In this document: one piece after another, positions 38,511 to 47,745 of the stretch | Layout of the letters: every line of letters starts with the position of its first letter | Position numbering within the stretch: position 1 is the stretch's first letter | NCBI RefSeq assembly: GCF_000024185.1 | Contig: NC_013790.1 | Span: 1,387,501 to 1,451,500, forward strand | DNA: 64,000 bases | Direction of reading: 5' to 3' | DNA from: Methanobrevibacter ruminantium M1 | GTDB taxonomy: Archaea > Methanobacteriota > Methanobacteria > Methanobacteriales > Methanobacteriaceae | The notes under the pieces: model-generated | What the model was told of the DNA's origin: nothing | Database searches by the model: none | What the model saw: only the letters and a program-made list of their open reading frames with translations | Made by a program: the position numbers and the translations under genes

Positions 38511-39350
38511 ATGCAACGTTCATTATTTGATAAAGTTAAAACATCCTTATGGATGCTTCCATCCTTTTTTGGATTGGTAAACGGCTTGGGATTTATCTAT
38601 CTCGGACGAAAGAATTCCAACATCAAATGGACCATTGAAGGAATTGTCTATGAAATTCCTTGGTTAATCGCAATCCTAAACATCTTTAACCTTTCAGTTG
38701 CAATCACTGCATTTTCTTTAGGATCATTTATGGTTCTTATAAGCATTGTCCGCTCTGTAATGGTTAATTATGAATATCAGAGATTGCTTGATGAGGAATA
38801 TGTGGTTCGTCCTTCTGTTGAAAGCGGTTCTCATGGTTTGGATAAGCAAATCAAGAATGGTCAATTCAACGAAAAGGAAGCTTCTCCTAAGGAAGAGAAA
38901 GTTAAATATAATCCTTATGACTTAAGCGGCATCGACAAGAATTATGATGGGAGAATCAAGTTCGACAAGTATAAGGCTGAAATCAAGGAAATGGAAAAGG
39001 AATTCAATGAGAAGAATGATAATGTAAAGGAATTGGTTGAAAAAAGATTCTCCCAATCTGGAATCACTTATGACCGATTCATGTTTATCATAAAGGATTC
39101 AGAGGACCTTTTCAATTCCCAGGCAGCCAATGCTTTGGATATGATTGATCTTGCTCCAGAATATACAGAGACAATCGATGCAGAGATAAGAAAGAAAATG
39201 GAAACCTTAAGGACAATCATTGAGAAAAATGATGAATTAAGGGATGAGTTGATCATTAATATGACAACTGAGACTGGTTCAGAGATGGAAATCAAGAATC
39301 TCTTTGAGGATATGGGACATCTGACCAGTTCCATTAAGCATTATGAATAA
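38511..39350 (+). CDS. Membrane protein of unknown function with cytoplasmic helical domain
   Basis: The protein has 279 residues and I do not recognise its family with confidence. Residues 13-32 (WMLPSFFGLVNGLGFIYLG) and 46-80 are hydrophobic and predict two or three membrane segments; the GLGFIYLGRKN part recalls TM2-like domains. Residues 110-279 are charged and helical (NYDGRIKFDKYKAEIKEMEK, then FMFIIKDSEDLFNSQAANAL), probably a cytoplasmic coiled coil. The ATG follows GGGGGT. The next gene at 39429 is in the same direction, 78 bases away, and may be co-transcribed. Confidence 0.6.
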   Translation: MQRSLFDKVKTSLWMLPSFFGLVNGLGFIYLGRKNSNIKWTIEGIVYEIPWLIAILNIFNLSVAITAFSLGSFMVLISIVRSVMVNYEYQRLLDEEYVVRPSVESGSHGLDKQIKNGQFNEKEASPKEEKVKYNPYDLSGIDKNYDGRIKFDKYKAEIKEMEKEFNEKNDNVKELVEKRFSQSGITYDRFMFIIKDSEDLFNSQAANALDMIDLAPEYTETIDAEIRKKMETLRTIIEKNDELRDELIINMTTETGSEMEIKNLFEDMGHLTSSIKHYE

Positions 39351-39428
39351 ATAACAATATTTTGCTTTAGAGAGAATGATTGAATGGTAATATCATTATT
39401 GCCATTCGATTAATTTTTTGGTGAAAAA

Positions 39429-39788
39429 ATGACTATGAAAACAGGGAGCGAATTAAAATTCAATGACGATTATGAATATATGACCTTTGATCTTGACCAG
39501 GAATTTCTATTGGGGGAATTAGGCCAAGATGAAATAAGGGACAAGATCATAACCGCTCAAGAGATATTGGATAATCATTTGGCCAATCCTTATGAGGCAG
39601 GCCAAGAGATTGAAATTGAGAATCCCTTTGAAAAGCCTATTCTAAGAAAGTACATCAAGGTAAATGAGGTGACTGAGGACATGATAGATATAATATATTA
39701 TCAGGTCCGAAATCATTATGAAGTTTATAAATTTGTTACTTTGACTGACCCGGCTCATAGGGGACGTATTTTAATTCCTAAAGACTGA
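39429..39788 (+). CDS. Small acidic protein of unknown function
   Basis: The protein has 119 residues, with no signal peptide or membrane segment. It has acidic stretches (FDLDQEFLLGELGQDEI, GQEIEIENPFEKP) and a C-terminal part with alternating strand and helix character (YYQVRNHYEVYKFVTL). I cannot assign a family. The ATG lies five bases after GGTG, a strong site for this genome. It probably forms a pair with the membrane protein encoded just upstream. Confidence 0.6.
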   Translation: MTMKTGSELKFNDDYEYMTFDLDQEFLLGELGQDEIRDKIITAQEILDNHLANPYEAGQEIEIENPFEKPILRKYIKVNEVTEDMIDIIYYQVRNHYEVYKFVTLTDPAHRGRILIPKD

Positions 39789-39937
39789 TTTTCATTTCAT
39801 TTTTTTAATTTTTAATTTTTTAACCTTTTTTTTTAATTTTCAATTTTATTTTTTCAAATTTTATATTTTTCAATTTTTTTTTAAACAATTTTATTATTTT
39901 TTAATAATTCTTTTTTTTCAAAAATCTAATCAATAAT

Positions 39938-39959
39938 TTTATTAACACGTGTTAATAAA
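39938..39959. promoter_or_regulatory. Perfect 22-bp palindrome upstream of the TPR gene
   Basis: The sequence TTTATTAACAC at 39938-39948 is followed at once by its reverse complement at 39949-39959, with CACGTG at the centre. It ends 62 bases before the ATG at 40022, where an archaeal promoter would lie. A dimeric repressor or activator could bind it; that is inference. Confidence 0.6.
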
Positions 39960-40021
39960 TATAGGAATAAGAAAAAATAACTGTAATTTTTATTATTTGA
40001 TTGATTTTAATAGGTGTTCTT

Positions 40022-40495
40022 ATGCAATTTGATGAATTGATGGAAAAAGGAGATCAAGCTAGAAAGGATAGGAATTATGAAGAGGCTTTGGATTGGTATC
40101 AAAAAGCATTGAAAGAAGATAAAAGACGTAGCGAAGCTTGGAATATGAAAGCAAGTACATTAGGTCTCTTAGGTAGGCCTGATGAGGCTATCGAAGCTTT
40201 TGACAAATCCTTGGAGCTTGACTTTAATAACGAACAGACCTGGTTTTTAAAAGGAATGACCTTATTTGCTGTAGACAGGTTCAATGAGGCTGATTCCTGC
40301 TTTGATAAGGCTGTAAATTCAGACCCACACAATCCGGTTTATTGGAAGTATAAGGGAATGGTATTAAGCCAGTTAGGTCACAATCATGACGCCTTGGAAT
40401 GTCTTGACAATGCATTGGAATTGAATCCTGATGATGAGGCTATTCTTGTATTCAGGCATACTGTTGTTGAAGCCATAGAAAAAGAAGATAATTAA
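40022..40495 (+). CDS. Tetratricopeptide repeat protein
   Basis: I use the ATG at 40022, five bases after GGTG; the frame is open seven codons further but has no site there. The 157 residues are almost entirely four TPR units of 34 residues, with the usual A-x-x-x-Y/W-Y-x-K-A-L and G-x-x-x-x-A-L-x-x-x-D patterns (EEALDWYQKALKED, DEAIEAFDKSLELD, NEADSCFDKAVNSD, HDALECLDNALELN). TPR proteins serve as scaffolds for other proteins. No enzyme domain is present and the partner is unknown. The 22-bp palindrome upstream suggests controlled expression. Confidence 0.85.
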   Translation: MQFDELMEKGDQARKDRNYEEALDWYQKALKEDKRRSEAWNMKASTLGLLGRPDEAIEAFDKSLELDFNNEQTWFLKGMTLFAVDRFNEADSCFDKAVNSDPHNPVYWKYKGMVLSQLGHNHDALECLDNALELNPDDEAILVFRHTVVEAIEKEDN

Positions 40496-40514
40496 GTTCT
40501 TTCTTTCTAAAATA

Positions 40515-40722
40515 AGTTTATATTTCTAAGTTTAGATTATTTTTTCTAAAATTAGTTAATATTTTTTTTATTTAGATTAATTTTTCTAAAATTAGTTAAT
40601 ATTTTTTTTATTTAGATTATTTTTTCTAAAATTAGTTAATATTTTTTTTATTTAGATTATTTTTTCTAAAATTAGTTAATATTTTTTTTATTTAGATTAT
40701 TTTTTCTAAAATAATGTTATAA
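40515..40722. repeat. 40-bp tandem array, about five copies
   Basis: The unit contains TTTAGATTATTTTTTCTAAA and then ATTAGTTAATATTTTTTTTA. It repeats with an exact 40-bp period downstream of the TPR gene. The first copy is shortened. One unit differs by an A in place of T at about 40580. It fills most of the 340-bp convergent spacer to uvrB; nothing else is visible there. Confidence 0.9.
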
Positions 40723-40838
40723 GTCAAATTATTGTTTATTCAATAAAATGACTTATTTTTTTTATATTTTTCTATTTTAAACATCTTAAATCTTTTTTTA
40801 TCAAAATTCTTGTTTTTTACTTTTAAGATTTAAGATTT

Positions 40839-42794
40839 CTATTTTTTAATGCTCTTTAAGGCAACAATCTGATCTCTCAAGCTGGCGGCCTTCTCGAACT
40901 CAAGATTATTAGCAGCCTCTCTCATTTCTGCTTCAAGGTCCTTAATCAATAGCTTAAGTTCATCTTTAGGCATGCCTCTTAAGTCATCTCTTGATGGGGC
41001 TCTGTCGGCAAGCTTCTTCTCCTTAAGGGTTCTTTGTGTGGTCTTTGGAGTGATATTATACTTCTCATTGTATGCCATCTGCAGCTTTCTTCTCTTGTTT
41101 GTAATGTCCACTGCATTCCTGACTGAATCAGTCATCTCATCAACATACATCAATACCTCTCCGTCTACGTTTCTTGCAGCCCTTCCTATTGTCTGAATAA
41201 GGGATGTCTCAGAGCGTAAAAATCCTTCCTTATCTGCATCCAGAATCGCTACAAGGCCTACCTCTGGCAGGTCAAGTCCTTCCCTTAGGAGGTTTACTCC
41301 TACAAGGACATCAAACTCTCCCCTTCTTAGGTCGTCTATTATTTCAACCCTTTCCAGGGTATCAATCTCTGAATGAAGGTATCTTACCTTGATTCCAATC
41401 TTTGCATAATAGTCGGTCAGGTCTTCGGCCATTCTTTTTGTCAAAGTGGTTACAAGTATTCTTTGGTCATGCTCCACCTTTCGCCTTACTTCTCCTAGGA
41501 GGTCTTCAACCTGTCCCTTAACTGGTCTTATTGTTATTTTAGGGTCAACAAGCCCTGTTGGACGGATGATCTGTTCTACCACATTCTTGCTTCTTGATAG
41601 CTCATAAGGCCCTGGTGTTGCTGAAACATATAATACCTGGTTTTGGCTTGCTTCAAACTCATCAAATCTAAGTGGCCTGTTTTCCTTTGCTGATGGAAGG
41701 CGGAATCCATAGTTTACAAGTGTTTCCTTTCTTGCTCTGTCTCCATTGTACATTCCCCTAATCTGGGGAACGGTTACGTGGGACTCGTCTATTATTGTAA
41801 GATAGTCATCTGGGAAGTATTTAAGAAGGGAATAAGGCATGTCTCCCCAGTTTCTCCCTGAAAGGTGCATGGAATAGTTTTCGATTCCTGGACAGTATCC
41901 CATCTCCCGAAGCATCTCTAAATCGAATCTTGTCCTTTGCTCAAGCCTTTGAGCTTCAAGATACTTGCCCTCAAGGTTCAGCTCATTGAGCCTTGATTGA
42001 AGCTCTGCTTCTATGTCCTTAAGGGCTTGATCCATTCTGTCTGCACCTACTACAAAGTGCTTTGCTGGAAATATTACATACCTATTTATGCTTTCCTCTC
42101 TCATCCCAGTCACTGGGTTTATGAGGCTTATTGCATCTATTTCATCTCCGAAGAGCTCGATTCTTATTGGGGGAGTTCCATGAACAGGGTTTATTTCGAT
42201 AACATCTCCTCTTACCCTAAACTGACCTCTTTCAAATGCAATGTCATTTCTTTCATATTGCATAAAGATCAGCTTTCTAAGTATATCTCCACGGTCGTAG
42301 ATGTCTCCGACATTTATGGAGAATGCAAACTCCCCATAGTCTTCAGGGGAACCTATTCCGTAGATGCAGGATACGCTGCTTACTACGATGACATCGTCAC
42401 GAGATAGGAGAGACTGTGTGGCAGAATGCCTCATTATGTCTATGTCCTCGTTTATTGAGGCTTCCTTGTCGATGAAAGTGTCTGTTCTAGGGACATATGC
42501 CTCAGGCTGGTAATAGTCGTAGTAGCTGACAAAGTATTCAACTGCATTATCTGGGAAAAAGACCTTGAATTCTTCATAAAGCTGTGCAGCAAGGGTCTTG
42601 TTATGTGATATGATAAGAGTTGGCTTCTGTACGTTTTGTATAATGTTTGCCATGGTATAAGTTTTGCCGGAGCCTGTCACTCCTAGCAAGGTCTGTTCGT
42701 GGAATCCCTCTTTGATTCCGTTTGATAATGATTCGATAGCTTGTGGCTGGTCTCCAAGAGGCTTATATGGTGATTTCAGTTTGAATTCTTTCAA
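40839..42794 (-). CDS. uvrB: Excinuclease ABC subunit B
   Basis: The protein has 651 residues, the usual UvrB length. It is the damage-verifying helicase of UvrABC nucleotide excision repair. Visible are Walker A GVTGSGKT (38-45), the beta-hairpin region [30 protein letters not shown] (helicase motif II), [43 protein letters not shown] and a C-terminal UVR motif ([13 protein letters not shown]) for UvrC contact. The start is TTG, five bases after GGTG; no better start lies nearby. No uvrA or uvrC is in the window. Among archaea these bacterial-type genes are found mainly in mesophilic methanogens and halophiles. Confidence 0.97.
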   Translation of the reverse strand: MKEFKLKSPYKPLGDQPQAIESLSNGIKEGFHEQTLLGVTGSGKTYTMANIIQNVQKPTLIISHNKTLAAQLYEEFKVFFPDNAVEYFVSYYDYYQPEAYVPRTDTFIDKEASINEDIDIMRHSATQSLLSRDDVIVVSSVSCIYGIGSPEDYGEFAFSINVGDIYDRGDILRKLIFMQYERNDIAFERGQFRVRGDVIEINPVHGTPPIRIELFGDEIDAISLINPVTGMREESINRYVIFPAKHFVVGADRMDQALKDIEAELQSRLNELNLEGKYLEAQRLEQRTRFDLEMLREMGYCPGIENYSMHLSGRNWGDMPYSLLKYFPDDYLTIIDESHVTVPQIRGMYNGDRARKETLVNYGFRLPSAKENRPLRFDEFEASQNQVLYVSATPGPYELSRSKNVVEQIIRPTGLVDPKITIRPVKGQVEDLLGEVRRKVEHDQRILVTTLTKRMAEDLTDYYAKIGIKVRYLHSEIDTLERVEIIDDLRRGEFDVLVGVNLLREGLDLPEVGLVAILDADKEGFLRSETSLIQTIGRAARNVDGEVLMYVDEMTDSVRNAVDITNKRRKLQMAYNEKYNITPKTTQRTLKEKKLADRAPSRDDLRGMPKDELKLLIKDLEAEMREAANNLEFEKAASLRDQIVALKSIKK

Positions 42795-43404
42795 TTTAAC
42801 ACCTGCTATTTTTTTTTTTTTATTTTAATTGCTCATTTTAATTATTTTACTTATAATCTTGATTTAAAAATTTATTCTTCCTATGTAGAGATATGAATTT
42901 ATAATTTTTTTAGTTTTATAATTTATTCTCCTATTAAAATTTATTCTCCAATATAAATTATCCTTTTAAAATTTTTCAGTATTATTAATATATTTTGGTC
43001 TTATATAAATTTAATTTTTTGATTAAAATTTTCATATTTTTTTCTATTTAAATTACTTGATTTTCTAAAATAATCTCAATTTAAATTTATTTTTTGTAAA
43101 ATGAAATAAAAATTATTATATACTATAAAAACATAATCTAATTTATAATGTAAATTATTTTTACTTATTAAATATTGAGTAAAAGTTAATACTATTCCAA
43201 TCTTATTAAAATAAGATTTTAATTATTATTTTAAATAACAAATGAATTTTAATAATAATTTTAGAGAATTGATACATTTAAGATAATTGCTAGAAAAATA
43301 AAGAGCATTAATCCTTTTATATAATTGCTATATGCGATTATGATTTTGTTAAACAATTATGGTAAATTTTTTAATTTATATTCTTAAAGGAGGATAATTT
43401 ATTC
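42795..43404. other. 610-bp AT-rich divergent promoter region
   Basis: The spacer separates uvrB from the secreted protein at 43405. A TATA candidate CCTTTTATATAATT at 43313-43326 is placed well for the plus-strand gene, leaving a leader of roughly 60 bases. No open frame, tRNA or repeat array is visible. Confidence 0.4.
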
Positions 43405-45321
43405 ATGAAATTTAAGAATTCACATATCTTACTCGTTTCATTAATATCCATTTTCCTATTGTTGAGCATAAGCGCAGCTTCTGCAGCTGACTCTGATATT
43501 GCAGCGGATGACAGCTCAGTGGATATTGTTGAAATAGAAGATATAAATATAAAAGAAAGCCACTATCTCTGTGATGATGCCTCTACTGGCTCAGAAGATC
43601 TAAGTGGTGATGAAAATACAAGTGCATCAGGCACTGATGACGCTACAGGTGGAAATGACACTGATGCTACAGGTGGAGATGACACTGGAAATGCTACAAG
43701 TGTAAATGGCACTGAAAATGTTACTGATAGCAATGGTACAAATGCCACTAATGGAACAAATGCAACCAATAATACCAAGTATGACGGTCCTGTAACCAAT
43801 GCAACCATCATTCCTGTAAGCACTTCTGCTGATTATCAATATGGAAACTTCACATTCAAGGTAGTGGACAATGCAACCGGAGAGCCTTTGGCAAATCAAA
43901 AGATATCTGTAAGCGGAGTATATTTCTTTACATTTAATAACGGATCATCCATATCCACTACAAAGGTATTCACTACCAACAGCAACGGTTTGCTTGTCAT
44001 TGCAAACAAGAACTTAAATAAGAACCTTGACACACTTGGTATGGTATATAATTTCACCGCTCTTGATGTGGGCAAATACGACCTTACCTTCAGCGGAAAT
44101 GACAGCTTAAAGATTGTTGTCAACAATACCCTCCCAATCACTGTAAATAAGGTCAATGCAGAAATTAAGGCAAGCAACTTCAAAGATGAAGTTGGAACAA
44201 GTAAAAAATATACATTTAAGCTTGTAAATAAGAATACAGGTACTGTTATCAAATTAGCCAGCCTCAAGTTCCAAATCAAGTTAAACAGTTCAGGATATAC
44301 AACCTATAATTCAACAACCAACCTTTCAGGTCAAGTGGGATATAACCTGAACCTTTTGGCCGGCACATATCCTGTTAGAATCGTCAATAATGATTCAAAT
44401 CTAAAGGCTAGCACTGTAAGCCGCAATGTTACATTGACTAAAAAGGTAGGTGTACTCTCTGCAAGCAACAGAACTATCCTTTACAACTCAGCACCTACTG
44501 CAATAATCAAATTGACTGATAAGAAAACAGGCAAGGCAGTTGCAGGAGCAGTCCTCAAGGTCAGAGTATACACAACAAGCAAAAAATATAGCGATTTGGC
44601 ATTTTACACTGACAATAAAGGACAAGTCAGCTTCAAGGCAGCATTAAGCTTAGGCAAGCACAAGATGATTATCAGCACCTTGGACAATAACTACACTGCA
44701 AGCAGCATTACCAGATATGTAACCTTAAAGAAAACCACTGGTAAGATAAGCGCTCCTAAAATCAGCGCTACCTATAAGTCTGGCAAATTGTATACAATTA
44801 CCTTAAAGAATGCTAAAAACGGCAATGCAATGTATGGATCCACATTGAACATCAGGATCTTTGTTACAAGCAAAAGCTATTACAAATACACTGGCATGAC
44901 TGACGGAAACGGTAAGGTCAATATCAACACCAGTTCCCTAAAGCCAGGTACTTACAAGGTTTCTGTATCTAGCGGAGATTCAGGATTCACTGCAAAGGCA
45001 GCTACAGGTCAAATAAAAATCACTAAGATACCTCTTAAGTTGTCCCCAACTGCATATAAGGAAAAATACAATTCCGGCAAAACCTTCAAGATCAAGGTAA
45101 CTAATAAGAATACCAATAAGATCATTTCAGGCATAAAGGTAACTGTAAAGGTTTACACTTCAGCCAAGAAATATAAGACATACACTGTAAAGACCACTAA
45201 TAAGGGTATTGCTTATTTGAAGGTTACTCAAAAGCCAGGAACTTATAAGACTGTAGTAAGTCTTTCTAACGCTTATTACTCAGCAAGTGCAGTAACTTCC
45301 AAGATAACTGTAACAAAATAG
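43405..45321 (+). CDS. Secreted adhesin-like protein with sequon-rich linker and Ig-like repeats
   Basis: The protein has 638 residues. A signal peptide (1-29) ends SISAASA. Residues 55-130 are an Asp/Thr/Asn/Gly-rich linker with about nine N-x-T sequons (NDT, NAT, NGT, NVT, NNT), a likely site of dense N-glycosylation. From about 130 to the end there are about five Ig-like units with K-x-T-G-K-x-x-x-G-A and Y-T-x-N-K-G-Q, each followed by G-x-Y/H-K-x-x-I-S. There is no beta-helix and no membrane anchor. It is related to the C-terminal parts of the adhesins at 23989 and 27098. GGAGG lies 11 bases before the ATG. Confidence 0.82.
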   Translation: MKFKNSHILLVSLISIFLLLSISAASAADSDIAADDSSVDIVEIEDINIKESHYLCDDASTGSEDLSGDENTSASGTDDATGGNDTDATGGDDTGNATSVNGTENVTDSNGTNATNGTNATNNTKYDGPVTNATIIPVSTSADYQYGNFTFKVVDNATGEPLANQKISVSGVYFFTFNNGSSISTTKVFTTNSNGLLVIANKNLNKNLDTLGMVYNFTALDVGKYDLTFSGNDSLKIVVNNTLPITVNKVNAEIKASNFKDEVGTSKKYTFKLVNKNTGTVIKLASLKFQIKLNSSGYTTYNSTTNLSGQVGYNLNLLAGTYPVRIVNNDSNLKASTVSRNVTLTKKVGVLSASNRTILYNSAPTAIIKLTDKKTGKAVAGAVLKVRVYTTSKKYSDLAFYTDNKGQVSFKAALSLGKHKMIISTLDNNYTASSITRYVTLKKTTGKISAPKISATYKSGKLYTITLKNAKNGNAMYGSTLNIRIFVTSKSYYKYTGMTDGNGKVNINTSSLKPGTYKVSVSSGDSGFTAKAATGQIKITKIPLKLSPTAYKEKYNSGKTFKIKVTNKNTNKIISGIKVTVKVYTSAKKYKTYTVKTTNKGIAYLKVTQKPGTYKTVVSLSNAYYSASAVTSKITVTK

Positions 45322-45327
45322 TTTTTT

Positions 45328-45346
45328 AAGAGAATTTCATTCTCTT
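45328..45346 (+). terminator. Hairpin plus T-run after the secreted protein gene
   Basis: AAGAGAA and TTCTCTT form a 7-bp stem with a five-base loop, followed by TTTCTTTTTTTTTA. Confidence 0.65.
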
Positions 45347-45526
45347 TTTCTTTTTTTTTATTAAAATCAATTTTTGTTCGTATAATTGCTAATTAATTCT
45401 ATTTTTCTAAAATGAGTTTTTTCTTTTATTTGAATCCTATAAAAAATGTTTTTTTTAAATTTTTAATAATATTATAATTTTTTATTTAAAAATAGTGATT
45501 AAAAGATTTTTATTGTTTTTTAAGGC

Positions 45527-46219
45527 TTATTCATTGTTCTCAAATTCATCAGTATTGATCAAGTCACTATTTAGCAAGACCCTCATTGTATCAATGTCTA
45601 TCTGTCCAGGGGCTGTAGTGTCATTAGCCACAGCAAATGTGAAAGGGGCATTGAATTTAGATGCAATAACCCTTGTATAACTTCCTAATTCTCCCATTGA
45701 AATCGCTACAGTGTCATCAAAGTGAGATAGAATCGCTAGAACAGTAAGAGTGTCTTCTAAGTTATTTGGCATAACGGCTATCTTTGCAATGTCTCCAAGC
45801 TCTTTTTCCTGATTTACAATGTCAATCAAAAAGTCCAAATCAGGGGTCTGCTTAAAGTTATGATAGGAAATGATTGTTTTTACTCCAGTTTCTGTAATGG
45901 ATTCAATAAGCTTTCGGTTTGTCTGAAGTTCAACGTCAACAAAGTCTGCCACATCTGCACATTCTCTTAATATGGCTATCCTGTCCTTATCGGTGCCCTT
46001 GAAGAATCCTCCTTCCCTTGTTGTTCTGTTTGTTGCAATTATTGGAAAGTTTATCTCTTCAATAATCTCCCTTACTAGCTTTGGATTAGGATTTTCCATG
46101 CCGTCTATTCGTAGTTCAAGAATATCTGCACCTTTTATGATGCAGTCTTGAGCAACAGATATCACATCTTCCTTTTTCTTTTGAAATATTGGAATTGCTA
46201 TTTTGGTTTCGCTATACAC
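45527..46219 (-). CDS. aroD: 3-dehydroquinate dehydratase, type I
   Basis: The enzyme converts 3-dehydroquinate to 3-dehydroshikimate in aromatic amino acid synthesis by a Schiff-base mechanism. Seen are the barrel start ADILELRIDGM, the catalytic histidine in IISYHNF and the Schiff-base lysine in IAKIAVMP, then TVAISMGELGSYTRVIAS. I prefer the GTG start at 46219 because GAGGTAAGG lies just before it; TTG codons up to 46240 would overlap that site. The 230 residues fit the type I length. The gene is divergent from the conserved gene at 46460. Confidence 0.93.
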   Translation of the reverse strand: MYSETKIAIPIFQKKKEDVISVAQDCIIKGADILELRIDGMENPNPKLVREIIEEINFPIIATNRTTREGGFFKGTDKDRIAILRECADVADFVDVELQTNRKLIESITETGVKTIISYHNFKQTPDLDFLIDIVNQEKELGDIAKIAVMPNNLEDTLTVLAILSHFDDTVAISMGELGSYTRVIASKFNAPFTFAVANDTTAPGQIDIDTMRVLLNSDLINTDEFENNE

Positions 46220-46459
46220 TTTCCTTACCTCAATCAACAATAATAAAATCTTTTATAAAAAGTCTGTATTTAAATATATGTTCTTAATGGTTAAATACTT
46301 ATAGAATAATTGGAATAATTTAGGATACTTTTAGAATAGTAATAGGATATTTGATTTTGAATAGATATCCTACTTTAATTTTAATTATTCGAATCTAAAT
46401 TGAATGATTAAATTTAATAAATTTAATAAGCTATAAAAATAAAAATATAATTGATTATT

Positions 46460-47185
46460 ATGAAAGTTGTAGCTATTGGTGCGGATATTTCAAACAATGA
46501 TGTAAGCGTTTCCAAGTCATTGGTTGAAAATATAGAGAAGGACATTCCTAAACTCATTGATTTAGGAGCTAAAAGGGCAGCATTGACAAATGTCACAGGA
46601 GATGATGTGGTAATCTCTGCCTTTTGTGAAGATGATCTTTTAGAAACTGTCAATCGTGGAATTGCAGACATACTAAGGGCAAATGCAGAGAGCTTAGGTG
46701 ACCTTGCTGGAGTTTCAGATGACCCTAGCAAGGCAGGAGAGGGACTCTCATATGCCGAGGCAAGCTTGAACGATGACGGCTATCAGGATGCAATTATCAT
46801 GGCCTTTGACACCTATGGTGGAGAAGGCTTTGTAAAGGATGTTGCAAACTCTGCAATTGAGGCTGCAAGTGGCATGAAGTCTGTAATCGACGTTTCAGAT
46901 AGAATAGGCTCAAGAACAGACATTCCAGGTGTTGGCTATGTGTCTGAAAATGATACAGATGATCCTGTTGTGGTTGTTTCAGTAAAAGACCTAGAACAGA
47001 TAGCTGTGGTGGCTGGAGCCATGATTGGCGCAGCACTTGGATGCAAGAACACCTATCTTGTAAAGCGGCATACCCCATGCAATGTGCTTCCTGGAAGTGT
47101 GCTTGTATCTGTAACTGCATTCATGAATGGAAATATGATTGACCTATCTATACCATTCGAGAACAAAACAAGAATTTTAGGCTAA
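46460..47185 (+). CDS. Conserved protein of unknown function (methanogen)
   Basis: The protein has 241 residues from the ATG at 46460. It has no membrane segment or signal. Features are VVAIGADISNNDVSVSKSL at the start, a glycine-rich YGGEGFVKDVANSAIEAASG in the middle, a small-residue helix VVAGAMIGAALGCKN and a conserved-looking KRHTPCNVLPGSVLVSV near the end. I do not recognise a named family. It sits between aroD and the sucD-hmgA genes, so it may be a core metabolic or regulatory protein. The Cys and His in RHTPC are candidates for a metal or active site; this is speculation. Confidence 0.65.
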   Translation: MKVVAIGADISNNDVSVSKSLVENIEKDIPKLIDLGAKRAALTNVTGDDVVISAFCEDDLLETVNRGIADILRANAESLGDLAGVSDDPSKAGEGLSYAEASLNDDGYQDAIIMAFDTYGGEGFVKDVANSAIEAASGMKSVIDVSDRIGSRTDIPGVGYVSENDTDDPVVVVSVKDLEQIAVVAGAMIGAALGCKNTYLVKRHTPCNVLPGSVLVSVTAFMNGNMIDLSIPFENKTRILG

Positions 47186-47299
47186 GTGTTAATTTAATTG
47201 ATTTTAGCTACAATATTTTTCATAGTTTTTACTTTTATTTTTATTATTTTTAGTCTACTTTTTATTTATTTTTATTAAATTTCTGTGCAATATTTTGTG

Positions 47300-47530
47300 T
47301 TTTTTCACTTTTGTGCTTTTTTGAATATTCATTTTTGTGTTTTTTCACTTTTGTGTTTTATTGTAATGTTTTTTCTGTGTTTATTTGTTTTTGTGTTTTT
47401 TCACTTTTGTGTTTTATTGTAATGTTTTTTCTGTGTTTATTTGTTTTTGTGTTTTTTCACTTTTGTGTTTTATTGTAATGTTTTTTCTGTGTTTATTTGT
47501 TTTTGTGTTTTTTCACTTTTGTGTTTTTAT
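47300..47530. repeat. 56-bp T-rich tandem array, about four copies
   Basis: The motif TCACTTTTGTGTTTTATTGT recurs at an exact 56-bp period (C of TCAC at 47346, 47402, 47458 and 47514), with a shorter variant 40 bp earlier. It contains many TTTTTGTG runs. A 61-codon frame through it is only a by-product of the repeat. The rest of the 47186-47745 spacer is AT-rich, with a TATA candidate CTAAATATATAATTG near 47640 for sucD. Confidence 0.88.
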
Positions 47531-47745
47531 GAAATTCATTTTTGTGTTGTTATGTTTTCACAACTATTAAATTTTAGAAATTGACTTATGTTTTACAATT
47601 TTTTTTCAAAAATAATGATTAACTATTTAATATTTAAAAACTAAATATATAATTGATTAATAACTTTTAAAAATATCAATAGTTATTTTAATTATTAAAT
47701 CAAAATTATTTAAAAAATACATTTTAAAACTTGTTAGTGATTCAT

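Noticed and set aside
40515-40722. Possible CRISPR array (also considered at 6990 and 47300)
   Set aside because: The units are repeated head to tail without unique spacers and no cas genes are present.
43563-44279. Several minus-strand frames of 86-127 codons
   Set aside because: They lie wholly inside the secreted protein gene at 43405, whose repeated Thr/Asp/Asn codons give stop-free antisense frames.
47385-47570. A 61-codon frame made of Phe, Cys and Val
   Set aside because: It is a translation of the 56-bp T-rich tandem array, with no ribosome binding site or family match.
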